Below are positions 55,825 to 64,000 of a stretch of 64,000 bases of DNA, piece after piece. The translations under genes and the position numbers were made by a program. Origin of the DNA: Halomonas litopenaei (GTDB lineage: Bacteria; Pseudomonadota; Gammaproteobacteria; Pseudomonadales; Halomonadaceae); the NCBI RefSeq assembly GCF_003045775.1, contig NZ_PXNS01000009.1, positions 62,001-126,000 on the forward strand, written 5' to 3'. The stretch's first letter is position 1, and every line of letters starts with the position of its first letter. The notes below the pieces were generated by a model. It did not search any database and was not told the DNA's origin. It saw only the letters and a list, made by a program, of their open reading frames with translations.

Positions 55825-56370
55825 ATGAGTATCTACGGCGACTACATCAAGTCCGTCATTCGCACCGTTCCCGACTGGCCCCAGCCGGGTGTCAACTTTC
55901 GTGACATCACCCCGCTACTGCAGAACAGTGCGGCCTTTCGCAAGCTGATCGACAGCTTCGTGCACCGCTATCAGGAGATGGATCTGGACGCCATCGCCGC
56001 CATCGACGCCCGCGGTTTCATCGTCGGCGCGCCGGTGGCCTACGAGCTGGGCTGCAGTTTTGTGCCGGTACGCAAGAAGGGCAAACTGCCGTTCAAGACC
56101 ATCAGTCAGACCTACACCCTGGAATACGGCCAGGCCGAGGTAGAGCTGCACTCCGATGCCTTCCGCGATGGCGACCGTATCCTGGTGGTGGACGACCTGA
56201 TTGCCACCGGTGGCACCATGCTGGCCGCGGCCGAACTGATCAGCCGCAGCGGGGGACATGTGGTGGAGACGTCTGCCATCGTCGATCTGCCGGATCTCGG
56301 CGGCTCCCAGAGAATCCGTGACGCTGGCCACAGCGTGTTCGCCGTGTGTTCCTTCACCGAGGACGAGTGA
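55825..56370 (+). CDS. apt: Adenine phosphoribosyltransferase
   Basis: 181 residues. It makes AMP from adenine and [51 protein letters not shown] and the PRPP loop [17 protein letters not shown] are diagnostic. The ATG at 55825 is used; the extra frame upstream overlaps a hairpin and is not family-like. gpt follows after three bases. Confidence 0.95.
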   Translation: MSIYGDYIKSVIRTVPDWPQPGVNFRDITPLLQNSAAFRKLIDSFVHRYQEMDLDAIAAIDARGFIVGAPVAYELGCSFVPVRKKGKLPFKTISQTYTLEYGQAEVELHSDAFRDGDRILVVDDLIATGGTMLAAAELISRSGGHVVETSAIVDLPDLGGSQRIRDAGHSVFAVCSFTEDE

Positions 56371-56373
56371 CCC

Positions 56374-56850
56374 ATGAGCAGTCAACGCTACCATCGCCAT
56401 TTCGTGGTGTCCTGGGACCAGCTTCATCGCGACGTGCGCGAGCTGTGTCATCGCCTGATCGAGCGCGATACCAAGGGCATCATTGCGATCACCCGGGGTG
56501 GGCTGATTCCCGCCGCGCTGATCGCTCGGGAGCTCAATGTTCGCCTGATCGACACCGTCTGCATCAAGAGCTACGACCATATGGAGCAGGACAGCCTCGA
56601 GGTGCTCAAGGGCGTGGATCACGACGGCGAAGGTTGGCTGCTGGTCGATGATCTGGTGGACACCGGCAAGACCGCGCGCAAGGTGCGCGAGATGCTGCCC
56701 AAGGCGCACTTCGTGACCATCTACGCCAAGCCCGAGGGTCGTCCGCTGGTGGATCAGTACCTCACCGAGGTCGCCCAGGACTGCTGGATCCAGTTCCCCT
56801 GGGACATGGGCGTGGCCTACGTCGAGCCCCTGGCGGACCAGCGGCGGTGA
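56374..56850 (+). CDS. gpt: Xanthine-guanine phosphoribosyltransferase
   Basis: 158 residues, close to E. coli Gpt (152). [47 protein letters not shown] and the PRPP loop [17 protein letters not shown], then YVEPL near the end. It converts guanine, xanthine and hypoxanthine to nucleotides. Its stop overlaps the ung GTG start (GTGA). Confidence 0.94.
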   Translation: MSSQRYHRHFVVSWDQLHRDVRELCHRLIERDTKGIIAITRGGLIPAALIARELNVRLIDTVCIKSYDHMEQDSLEVLKGVDHDGEGWLLVDDLVDTGKTARKVREMLPKAHFVTIYAKPEGRPLVDQYLTEVAQDCWIQFPWDMGVAYVEPLADQRR

Positions 56851-57539
56851 GCGACATGGTTCAGGTATTACCCGACAGCTGGGAACGCTGGCTCGGAGCC
56901 GAGTTCCAGGCGCCCTACATGCAGCAGCTCAAGGCGTTTCTGGCGGCAGAGAAGGCCGCCAGGAAGACCATCTATCCGCACTCGTCGGACTGGTTTCGGG
57001 CCTTCGAGCTGACGCCGCTGGACGAGGTACGAGTGGTGATCCTGGGGCAAGATCCCTACCACGGTCCTGGCCAGGCTCATGGGTTGTGCTTTTCGGTGCG
57101 CGAGGGCGTCAAGCCGCCGCCGTCGCTGGTCAATATCTACAAGGAGCTGGCCCAGGACCTGGGGGTGACGCCGGTCAACCACGGCCACCTCGAGGCCTGG
57201 GCGCGCCAGGGGGTGTTGCTGCTCAACACCTCCTTGACGGTGGAGGAGGGCAACGCCGGCTCCCACCGGGGCAAGGGATGGGAGACCTTCACCGACCGCG
57301 CCATCGAGACCGTCAACGCCGAGGCGCCGCCCTGTGTCTTTCTGCTGTGGGGCAGCCACGCCCGCCAGAAGAAGGCGCTGGTGGATCAGGAGCGTCATCT
57401 GGTGCTGGAGTCGCCGCACCCGTCGCCGTTGTCGGCCCACCGCGGCTTTTTCGGCAATCACCATTTCTCTCGGGCCAACGCCTTTCTCGCCGAGCACGGG
57501 AGATCCACGGTGGATTGGCAGCTGCCGCCGACTCCCTGA
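56847..57539 (+). CDS. ung: Uracil-DNA glycosylase (family 1)
   Basis: 230 residues. Removes uracil from DNA. Catalytic motif [22 protein letters not shown] (Asp and His of the water-activating loop, with the uracil-binding Tyr/Phe) and the minor-groove loop [17 protein letters not shown] are intact. Start is either GTG at 56847, overlapping the gpt stop, or ATG at 56856. Its coupling to salvage genes, not to repair genes, is notable. Confidence 0.95.
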   Translation: MSDMVQVLPDSWERWLGAEFQAPYMQQLKAFLAAEKAARKTIYPHSSDWFRAFELTPLDEVRVVILGQDPYHGPGQAHGLCFSVREGVKPPPSLVNIYKELAQDLGVTPVNHGHLEAWARQGVLLLNTSLTVEEGNAGSHRGKGWETFTDRAIETVNAEAPPCVFLLWGSHARQKKALVDQERHLVLESPHPSPLSAHRGFFGNHHFSRANAFLAEHGRSTVDWQLPPTP

Positions 57540-57592
57540 ACGTGTTGGGCGGACGGCCTGGACGTCCGCCGGCTTTCGGTGCACGCAGCGGG

Positions 57593-57621
57593 TTAACCTG
57601 ACGCGGCGTTGCAGGTAGAAT
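57593..57621 (+). promoter_or_regulatory. Sigma-70 promoter of upp
   Basis: TTAACC (57593-57598), a 17-bp spacer and TAGAAT (57616-57621). A GGCGGAC/GTCCGCC stem (57548-57554 with 57564-57570) lies between the ung stop and this promoter and may end the upstream transcript. Confidence 0.6.
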
Positions 57622-57699
57622 GGCGCGCAATTTGTCGCCCGCGTCCATGCGACGAAGGTCGTCCAAGCACCACCTCCCGTTATCAAAGAGGACTCGCCA

Positions 57700-58329
57700 A
57701 TGAGCGTCCATGCCATCGATCACCCCCTGGTCCAGCACAAACTCGGTCTGATGCGTGAAGCCGGCATCAGCACCAAGAGCTTCCGTGAACTGGCCGGCGA
57801 GGTGGCAAAACTGCTCACCTACGAGGCGACCCAGGACCTGGAGTTGCAGGACTATGACATCGATGGCTGGAGTGGCGAGACCATCACCGTCAAGCAGCTC
57901 AAGGGCAAGAAGGTCACCATCGTACCGATCCTGCGAGCGGGACTAGGCATGCTGGAAGGTGTCACCGACCTGATTCCCAGTGCACGGGTCAGCGTGGTCG
58001 GTCTCTACCGCGATGAAGAGACCCTCGAGCCAGTGCCCTATTTCTCCAAGTTCGCCAACGACCTGGACGAGCGCATGGCGGTGGTCATCGATCCGATGCT
58101 GGCCACCGGAGGTTCCATGGTGGCCACCCTGGACATGCTGCGCGACCGTGGCTGCCAGTTGATGCGAGTGATCGTGCTGGTGGCGGCTCCTGAAGGCATC
58201 CGCCGCGTTCAGGAAGCCTACCCGGATATCGAGATCTACACCGCCTCGGTGGACGAGCGCCTCGACGAAAACGGCTATATCGTGCCGGGACTGGGCGACG
58301 CCGGGGACAAGATCTTCGGTACCCGCTAA
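57700..58329 (+). CDS. upp: Uracil phosphoribosyltransferase
   Basis: 209 residues. It converts uracil and PRPP to [37 protein letters not shown], the PRPP loop [17 protein letters not shown] and the C-terminal uracil-binding [16 protein letters not shown] are all in place. It closes the salvage run, with its own promoter. Confidence 0.96.
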   Translation: MSVHAIDHPLVQHKLGLMREAGISTKSFRELAGEVAKLLTYEATQDLELQDYDIDGWSGETITVKQLKGKKVTIVPILRAGLGMLEGVTDLIPSARVSVVGLYRDEETLEPVPYFSKFANDLDERMAVVIDPMLATGGSMVATLDMLRDRGCQLMRVIVLVAAPEGIRRVQEAYPDIEIYTASVDERLDENGYIVPGLGDAGDKIFGTR

Positions 58330-58553
58330 GCACGCGATATCCCGCCAATGCCACGGCCAGACTATCCTGCGGTGGCATTTTACCCAGTGGTTTCATGCCT
58401 ATGATCGAAAGCAGACATTTCAGGTGAAATGTCTGCTTTGCTGTGTCCGCAAGTCAGTTGGGCGGGAACGCAGTTCAGCCATTGTCCGTCTGGACAGACG
58501 CCGCGCTCTCGTTGTGGCTGTCGGTGGTTGATTCAAGAATCAAGGAGGCATGG

Positions 58554-58904
58554 ATGAAGTTGTTGCGTGTGGCAGCTAGTGCTGCAGTAATTCTGAGTCT
58601 GGCGGCAAGCGTTCAGGCTGGGGTGATACGCCCCGATTGCGATGCTGAAAAGGTCGCCAAGAATGCGGCACTCGAGGCCACGGTGGGGGTGTCTGGTCGT
58701 TGCACCGCAGATCGCGCCGTGGAAAACGCCAAGGACAACGTCAATGATCGTGTCGATGACGCCCGGGACGGGGTCGCGGATCACGTCGACGATGCTCGGG
58801 GTGGGGTTTCCGATCGGGTGGATACTGCACACGACAGCGTCGAGCGAGCGGGCGGGAAGGTCGATGATGCGCTGGATAAGCCAGTGCGTACGCTGTTGAA
58901 CTGA
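58554..58904 (+). CDS. Small secreted protein with 11-residue repeats
   Basis: 116 residues. Signal peptide 1-22 (SVQA cleavage), two Cys at 29 and 50 that may form a disulfide, then four 11-residue repeats from residue 62: NVNDRVDDARD, GVADHVDDARG, GVSDRVDTAHD and a looser SVERAGGKVDD. An 11-residue period with V/D alternation is typical of amphipathic 11/3 helices (LEA- or apolipoprotein-like). AAGGAGG precedes the ATG. I know no named family; envelope stress or desiccation/salt protection is a guess only. Confidence 0.75.
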   Translation: MKLLRVAASAAVILSLAASVQAGVIRPDCDAEKVAKNAALEATVGVSGRCTADRAVENAKDNVNDRVDDARDGVADHVDDARGGVSDRVDTAHDSVERAGGKVDDALDKPVRTLLN

Positions 58905-58932
58905 CGTCAGCGGGTTCTCCCGCCTCCGTCGT

Positions 58933-58973
58933 GCGCCCAATGTTCCTTTGCGAACATTGGGCGCTTTTTTTTT
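58933..58973 (+). terminator. Strong intrinsic terminator
   Basis: GCGCCCAATGTTC (58933-58945) pairs perfectly with 58952-58964 and is followed by T9 (58965-58973). Confidence 0.95.
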
Positions 58974-59115
58974 CTGGAAACAACATCTGCACCAATACTC
59001 AGCTACCAGAGAGGTGGCTTTTCGCATTAGACAAAAGTTGGTGTCGGTGAAAAAGAAAAGCAAAAACAAGGAGATGAGGCATAAAAAGGGCGTCTTCTGG
59101 CGCGTGGCGGGGCCT

Positions 59116-59155
59116 TTCGTTTAAAAACATCACGGGCGAGTAGAGATTCTCTACT
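59116..59155. promoter_or_regulatory. Candidate control sites upstream of the glycerol ABC operon
   Basis: AGTAGAG-ATT-CTCTACT (59139-59155) is a perfect 7-bp inverted repeat, 60 bp before glpS. TTCGTTTAAAAA at 59116-59127 shares its left half with the GlpR-like sites. The remainder of the 58974-59213 gap is AT-richer than its surroundings and holds no supported gene. Confidence 0.4.
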
Positions 59156-59213
59156 ACCGTACAGATGACGCCCCTCGGAGACGAGGGGAACCTCTGCGCG
59201 AAAGAGTACGCCC

Positions 59214-60362
<1,149 letters not shown>

Positions 60363-60363
60363 C

Positions 60364-61467
60364 ATGGCCGAGATTCGCCTTTCACAGTTGGCACACAGCT
60401 ATTCGGCGTCGCCTTCGAAGCGCAGCGACTACGCCATCGAACAGATGGATCACGTGTGGGAGCAGGGTGGTGCCTATGCCCTGCTGGGGCCATCCGGCTG
60501 CGGCAAGTCGACCCTGCTCAATATCATCTCCGGGCTGCTGGTGCCTTCCCAGGGCGAGGTGCGCTTCGACGGGGTCATGGTCAACGAGCTGCCGCCTGAA
60601 GAGCGCAACATCGCCCAGGTGTTTCAGTTCCCGGTGGTCTACGACACCATGACGGTCTACGACAACCTGGCCTTCCCGCTGCGCAACGTTAAGACCCCGG
60701 AGGAGCGGGTTCGCGAGAGGGTCGAGGAGGTCGCGGATATCCTTGATCTGACCGACCGCCTGGCCAGCAAGGCGCGCAACCTCAGCGCCGACGAGAAACA
60801 GAAGGTGTCCATGGGGCGTGGCCTGGTCCGAGATGATGTGGCGGCCATCCTGTTCGACGAGCCACTGACGGTGATCGACCCGCAGCTCAAGTGGAAGCTG
60901 CGGCGCAAGCTGAAGGAGATCCATCAGCGCTTCGCCATCACCATGATCTACGTGACCCACGATCAACTCGAAGCCTCGACCTTTGCCGACAAGATTGCGG
61001 TGATGTACGACGGTCGAATCGTCCAGTTCGGTACCCCGCGCGAGCTGTTCGAAAGCCCCGCTCACACCTTCGTCGGCTACTTCATCGGTAGTCCCGGCAT
61101 GAACTTCTTCACGCCATGCATCGATGGCGACAACATCCTGATCGACGGCCAGCACCTCGAGCTGTCCGCCGAGATGCGACGGTCGCTGCTTGATGCTCGT
61201 GAACGCAGCGACAACCTCAAGCTGGGCATTCGTCCGGAATTCATCGAGCTTGCCGAGGACGGCACGAGCGGCACCCTCAGCGCCGTGGTGGACCACTGCC
61301 AGGATCTCGGGACCTACTCGATCTTGACGCTGGCGCTAAACCAGGCGCGCTTCAAGGTGCGCGTGGAGGAGGGCGGGCTCGCGCTATCCGGGCGCGTATC
61401 GGTGCGTTTCCCTGAAAGATGGCTGACTTTGTACGTAGACGAATCCCGGGTAGAGGTGGCGTCATGA
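60364..61467 (+). CDS. glpT: Glycerol ABC transporter ATP-binding protein GlpT (ABC type)
   Basis: 367 residues, the second ATPase of the pair. Walker A GPSGCGKSTLLNI is normal and AQVFQFPVVYDTMTVYDNL is the Q-loop, but the ABC signature reads LSADEKQKVSMGRGL in place of LSGGQ. Walker B AILFDEPLTVIDP and switch VTHDQ are intact. A heterodimer with GlpS would then have one canonical and one degenerate site. This is not the glycerol-3-phosphate antiporter also called GlpT. The stop overlaps glpP (ATGA). Confidence 0.87.
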   Translation: MAEIRLSQLAHSYSASPSKRSDYAIEQMDHVWEQGGAYALLGPSGCGKSTLLNIISGLLVPSQGEVRFDGVMVNELPPEERNIAQVFQFPVVYDTMTVYDNLAFPLRNVKTPEERVRERVEEVADILDLTDRLASKARNLSADEKQKVSMGRGLVRDDVAAILFDEPLTVIDPQLKWKLRRKLKEIHQRFAITMIYVTHDQLEASTFADKIAVMYDGRIVQFGTPRELFESPAHTFVGYFIGSPGMNFFTPCIDGDNILIDGQHLELSAEMRRSLLDARERSDNLKLGIRPEFIELAEDGTSGTLSAVVDHCQDLGTYSILTLALNQARFKVRVEEGGLALSGRVSVRFPERWLTLYVDESRVEVAS

Positions 61468-62351
61468 ACAAGGTTCCCAATAATCGCGCCTGGTGGCTGG
61501 TGCTGCCGATGCTGGCGCTGGTCGCCTTCTCGGCCATCGTGCCGCTGATGACGGTGGTCAACTACTCGGTGCAGGACGTCTTCGACGCCAATACCCGCTT
61601 CTTCACCGGCACCGAATGGTTCGTCAAGATGCTCAACGACCCGGCGCTGCAGGCGGCGCTGGCCCGGCAGTTTGCGTTTTCGCTGACCATTCTGGCGATT
61701 CAGGTGCCGCTGGGGGTGGGGATCGCGCTGTTGATGCCCAAGCGTGGCTGGCGGGCGTCACTGGTGTTGATCCTGGTGACCTTGCCCTTGCTGATCCCGT
61801 GGAACGTGGTGGGCAGCATCTGGCAGATCTTCACCCGTGGCGACATCGGTCTGATGGGCTGGAGCCTGCGCCAGATCGGCTATCCCTACAACATCACCTC
61901 GAGTCCGCTGGACGCCTGGGTGACCATCGTGCTGATGGACGTCTGGCACTGGACCTCGCTGATCGCACTGCTCTGCTACAGCGGTCTGCAGGCGATTCCC
62001 GAGGCCTACTATCAGGCGGCGCGCATCGATCGCGCTTCACGCTGGGCGGTGTTTCGCTATATCCAGCTACCCAAGCTCACCAACGTACTGGTGATCGGGG
62101 TGCTGCTGCGTTTCATGCATTCCTTCATGATCTACGCCGAACCCTTCGTGTTGACCGGCGGCGGGCCGGGAAGCGCGACCACCTTCCTCAGTCAATCGCT
62201 GGCGATCATGGCCACCGCCCAGTTCGATGTAGGGCCTTCGGCGGCCTTTTCGCTGATCTACTTCCTGATCATCCTGCTGGTCTGCTGGGTGTTCTATACC
62301 GCCATCATGAATCTGCAGAAGGACCGGCAGGGAGGGGCTCGCCATGACTGA
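61464..62351 (+). CDS. glpP: Glycerol ABC transporter permease GlpP
   Basis: 295 residues, six helices, MalF-like. WWLVLPMLALVAFSAIVPLMTVVNYSVQDVF at the N-terminus and the EAA loop YYQAARIDRASRWAVFRYIQLPKL that docks the ATPases. The start is the ATG at 61464 overlapping the glpT stop. The gene overlaps glpQ by 8 bp. Confidence 0.88.
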   Translation: MNKVPNNRAWWLVLPMLALVAFSAIVPLMTVVNYSVQDVFDANTRFFTGTEWFVKMLNDPALQAALARQFAFSLTILAIQVPLGVGIALLMPKRGWRASLVLILVTLPLLIPWNVVGSIWQIFTRGDIGLMGWSLRQIGYPYNITSSPLDAWVTIVLMDVWHWTSLIALLCYSGLQAIPEAYYQAARIDRASRWAVFRYIQLPKLTNVLVIGVLLRFMHSFMIYAEPFVLTGGGPGSATTFLSQSLAIMATAQFDVGPSAAFSLIYFLIILLVCWVFYTAIMNLQKDRQGGARHD

Positions 62352-63237
62352 TTCCACGCCATCCAGTCCCGACCAGGTGCGAAAGCGCGCGGAAAAGGAG
62401 GCGGCCCGCCGCCGTCGGCAGGGCCGTTCGACAGGACGACGCTTTCGACGTGGCTTCTTGATGCTGGCCTACATCGTGTTCGTGCTGCTGCCGATCTACT
62501 GGCTGGTCAACATGTCGCTGCAGACCAACAGCGAGATCCTCGGCGAGCTGACCCTGTGGCCGCAATCGCTGACCTTGGCCAACTACGCCAAGATATTCAC
62601 CGACCCGAGCTGGTACATGGGCTACGTCAACTCGATCACCTATGTGTTGATGAACATGGCGATCAGCATGAGCGTGGCGCTACCGGCGGCCTATGCCTTC
62701 AGTCGCTACCGTTTCATCGGTGACAAGCACCTGTTCTTCTGGCTGTTGACCAACATGATGGCGCCGCCGGCGGTGTTCCTGCTGCCGTACTTTCAGCTCT
62801 ACTACACGGTGGGCCTTTTCGATACCCACATCGCCGTGGCGCTGGCCCACTGTCTGTTCAATATTCCGCTGGCGGTATGGATCCTCGAAGGCTTCATGTC
62901 CAGCGTGCCCAAGGAGATCGACGAGACCGCCTTTATCGATGGCTACAGCTTCCCGCGCTTCTTCGTCCAGGTGTTCATTCCGATGATTCGCTCCGGCATC
63001 GGCGTGACGCTGTTCTTCCTGTTCATGTTCTCCTGGGTCGAGCTGTTGCTGGCACGCACTCTGACCTCCACCGAGGCCCAGCCCATCGCCTCGGTGATGA
63101 CGCGAACCTCGACCGCCTCGGGCATCGACTGGGGCACCCTGGCGGCGGCCGGGGTACTGACCATCGTGCCCGGCATCGTGGTGGTGTTCTTCGTGCGCCA
63201 TCACATCGCCAAGGGCTTTGCCCTGGGCCGGACCTGA
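62344..63237 (+). CDS. glpQ: Glycerol ABC transporter permease GlpQ (ABC type)
   Basis: 297 residues, MalG-like. A ~35-residue Arg-rich cytoplasmic start, six helices, and the EAA loop PKEIDETAFIDGYSFPRFFVQVFIPMIR. It pairs with GlpP. It is unrelated to the glycerophosphodiester phosphodiesterase with the same symbol in E. coli. Confidence 0.88.
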   Translation: MTDSTPSSPDQVRKRAEKEAARRRRQGRSTGRRFRRGFLMLAYIVFVLLPIYWLVNMSLQTNSEILGELTLWPQSLTLANYAKIFTDPSWYMGYVNSITYVLMNMAISMSVALPAAYAFSRYRFIGDKHLFFWLLTNMMAPPAVFLLPYFQLYYTVGLFDTHIAVALAHCLFNIPLAVWILEGFMSSVPKEIDETAFIDGYSFPRFFVQVFIPMIRSGIGVTLFFLFMFSWVELLLARTLTSTEAQPIASVMTRTSTASGIDWGTLAAAGVLTIVPGIVVVFFVRHHIAKGFALGRT

Positions 63238-63248
63238 GGAGCACCGAC

Positions 63249-63521
63249 ATGGACTGGATGGTATGGACCCTGCCCACGGCGATCTTCTTTGGTGTCATTG
63301 CGCTGTTGCTGGTGGTCATGACGACCTGGGAGCTGGTATCGCCGACTCGGGAACGGCGCGGTTTTCTGCCGATCAGCACCACCCGGGGGGACCGTTTCTT
63401 CATCGGCATGCTGTCGGCGGCCTACATCCATCTGGCGGTCGTGGGCTTCACCAGCCTGAGTCTGTGGCTGGCGCTGGGCGTATCGGTGGTGTGGATGCTG
63501 GTCCTGCTGCGATGGGGCTAG
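63249..63521 (+). CDS. glpU: DUF2160 small membrane protein GlpU
   Basis: 90 residues with two or three helices. MDWMVWTLPTAIFFGVIALLLV, then TWELVSPTRERRGFLPISTTRGDRFFIG, the conserved centre of DUF2160. It is always found inside glycerol ABC operons, between the permease and binding protein, but its job is unknown. TGAGGAG precedes the ATG at 63249. Confidence 0.85.
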   Translation: MDWMVWTLPTAIFFGVIALLLVVMTTWELVSPTRERRGFLPISTTRGDRFFIGMLSAAYIHLAVVGFTSLSLWLALGVSVVWMLVLLRWG

Positions 63522-63587
63522 CGGGGGCCAGGCTCCCTTCGACGACAACGATCGACCTGACGGTCGACGACAACAATAGAGGTGACC

Positions 63588-64000
63588 ATGAACGCTAGAC
63601 TCAAGCTGACCAGACTAGGTGCTGTGGGGCTATTGCTGCTCAGCGGCGGCGCCCTGGCCCAGGACGATCGAACGGCGGTGATCGAGCGCCTGGCCGACGA
63701 GGTGTTCAAGGACTCGACCCTGAGCCGCGAGGAACGCATCGCTGAACTGGAATGGTTTGCCAAGGCTGCCGAGCCGTTTGAAGGCATGGAGATCAACACC
63801 GTCGCCGAGGGCCTGACCACCCACACCTGGGAGCGCGACGTGCTGGCGCCGGCCTTTACCGAGCTGACCGGTATCGAGGTCACCCACAACATCATCGGCG
63901 AAGGTGATGTGGTGCAGAACATGCAGACCCAGATGCAGTCGGGGCGCAATATCTACGACGCCTACGTCAACGACTCGGACGCCATCGGTACCCACATTCG
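63588..64000 (+). CDS. glpV: Glycerol ABC transporter binding protein GlpV, 5' part
   Basis: The first 137 residues of a periplasmic binding protein that runs off the window. Signal peptide ends near GALAQ; RLADEVFKDSTLSREERIAEL and EINTVAEGLTTHTWERDVL are typical of the family. TAGAGGTGACC precedes the ATG. It would capture glycerol for GlpPQ. Nothing beyond residue 137 can be judged. Confidence 0.87.
   Translation, partial: MNARLKLTRLGAVGLLLLSGGALAQDDRTAVIERLADEVFKDSTLSREERIAELEWFAKAAEPFEGMEINTVAEGLTTHTWERDVLAPAFTELTGIEVTHNIIGEGDVVQNMQTQMQSGRNIYDAYVNDSDAIGTHI

Overview
The window is about 64 kb of GC-rich (roughly 62-65 %) bacterial chromosome, densely packed with short-gap operons. Gene content points to a halophilic gammaproteobacterium of the Halomonadaceae (Halomonas type): a TctABC tricarboxylate carrier with its own two-component system, an NtrC/sigma-54-style urea transport plus urease island, a phasin (polyhydroxyalkanoate granules), Hda, Mrp, and glpRKD combined with an ABC-type glycerol importer. 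The genus is an inference from gene content; there is no rRNA here. I found no insertion sequence, prophage, CRISPR array or integrase. The only mobile-type genes are a small ParDE-like toxin-antitoxin pair.

Layout. 1-2.1 kb: 3' end of a sodium symporter, cobA, a small RlpA-like protein. 2.2-6.0 kb (minus): an IclR regulator, response regulator, sensor kinase and periplasmic binding protein joined by 4-bp overlaps, divergent from tctCBA (6.3-9.3 kb). 9.4-14.9 kb: MocR regulator divergent from a GNAT acetyltransferase, a paiB-paiA pair, an isopropylmalate-dehydrogenase-family enzyme, ParDE-like genes. 15.2-27.8 kb: urtABCDE and ureDABCEFGJ, each behind its own sigma-54-type promoter. 27.9-34.7 kb: phospholipase D-like protein, LapA-domain protein, BrkB-family protein, DCC protein, ArfB, a large coiled-coil membrane protein, Mrp. 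34.8-40.6 kb: dcd, purMN, AI-2E-family permease, hda, a lipoprotein, phasin. 41.0-48.2 kb: fumC, an EEP-family protein, glpD, glpK, glpR. 48.6-49.0 kb: three identical tRNA-Val(GAC) genes. 49.2-52.5 kb: free-Met sulfoxide reductase and metNIQ behind what I read as a SAM-II riboswitch. 52.7-58.9 kb: riboflavin synthase, cytochrome P460, then a nucleobase-salvage run (azgA, apt, gpt, ung, upp), and a small secreted repeat protein. 59.2-64.0 kb: a glycerol ABC transporter (glpS,T,P,Q,U,V), cut by the window end in its binding protein.

How the parts work together. Urea is imported by UrtABCDE and hydrolysed by urease with nickel loaded by UreDEFG/UreJ; the control DNA suggests nitrogen-status control of both operons. 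Glycerol enters by the ABC importer, is phosphorylated by GlpK and oxidised by GlpD, with GlpR-type sites near glpK and glpR. Methionine uptake is predicted to be shut by S-adenosylmethionine through a riboswitch that competes with a terminator.

Best leads: the SAM-II riboswitch with an inserted hairpin and a visible antiterminator; paired NtrC-like sites embedded in the urt terminator upstream of the urease promoter; an unannotated 49-codon ORF fitted between urtD and urtE by stop/start overlaps at both ends; a phasin promoter covered by a 15-nt inverted repeat; and several unrelated short tandem-repeat arrays between genes.
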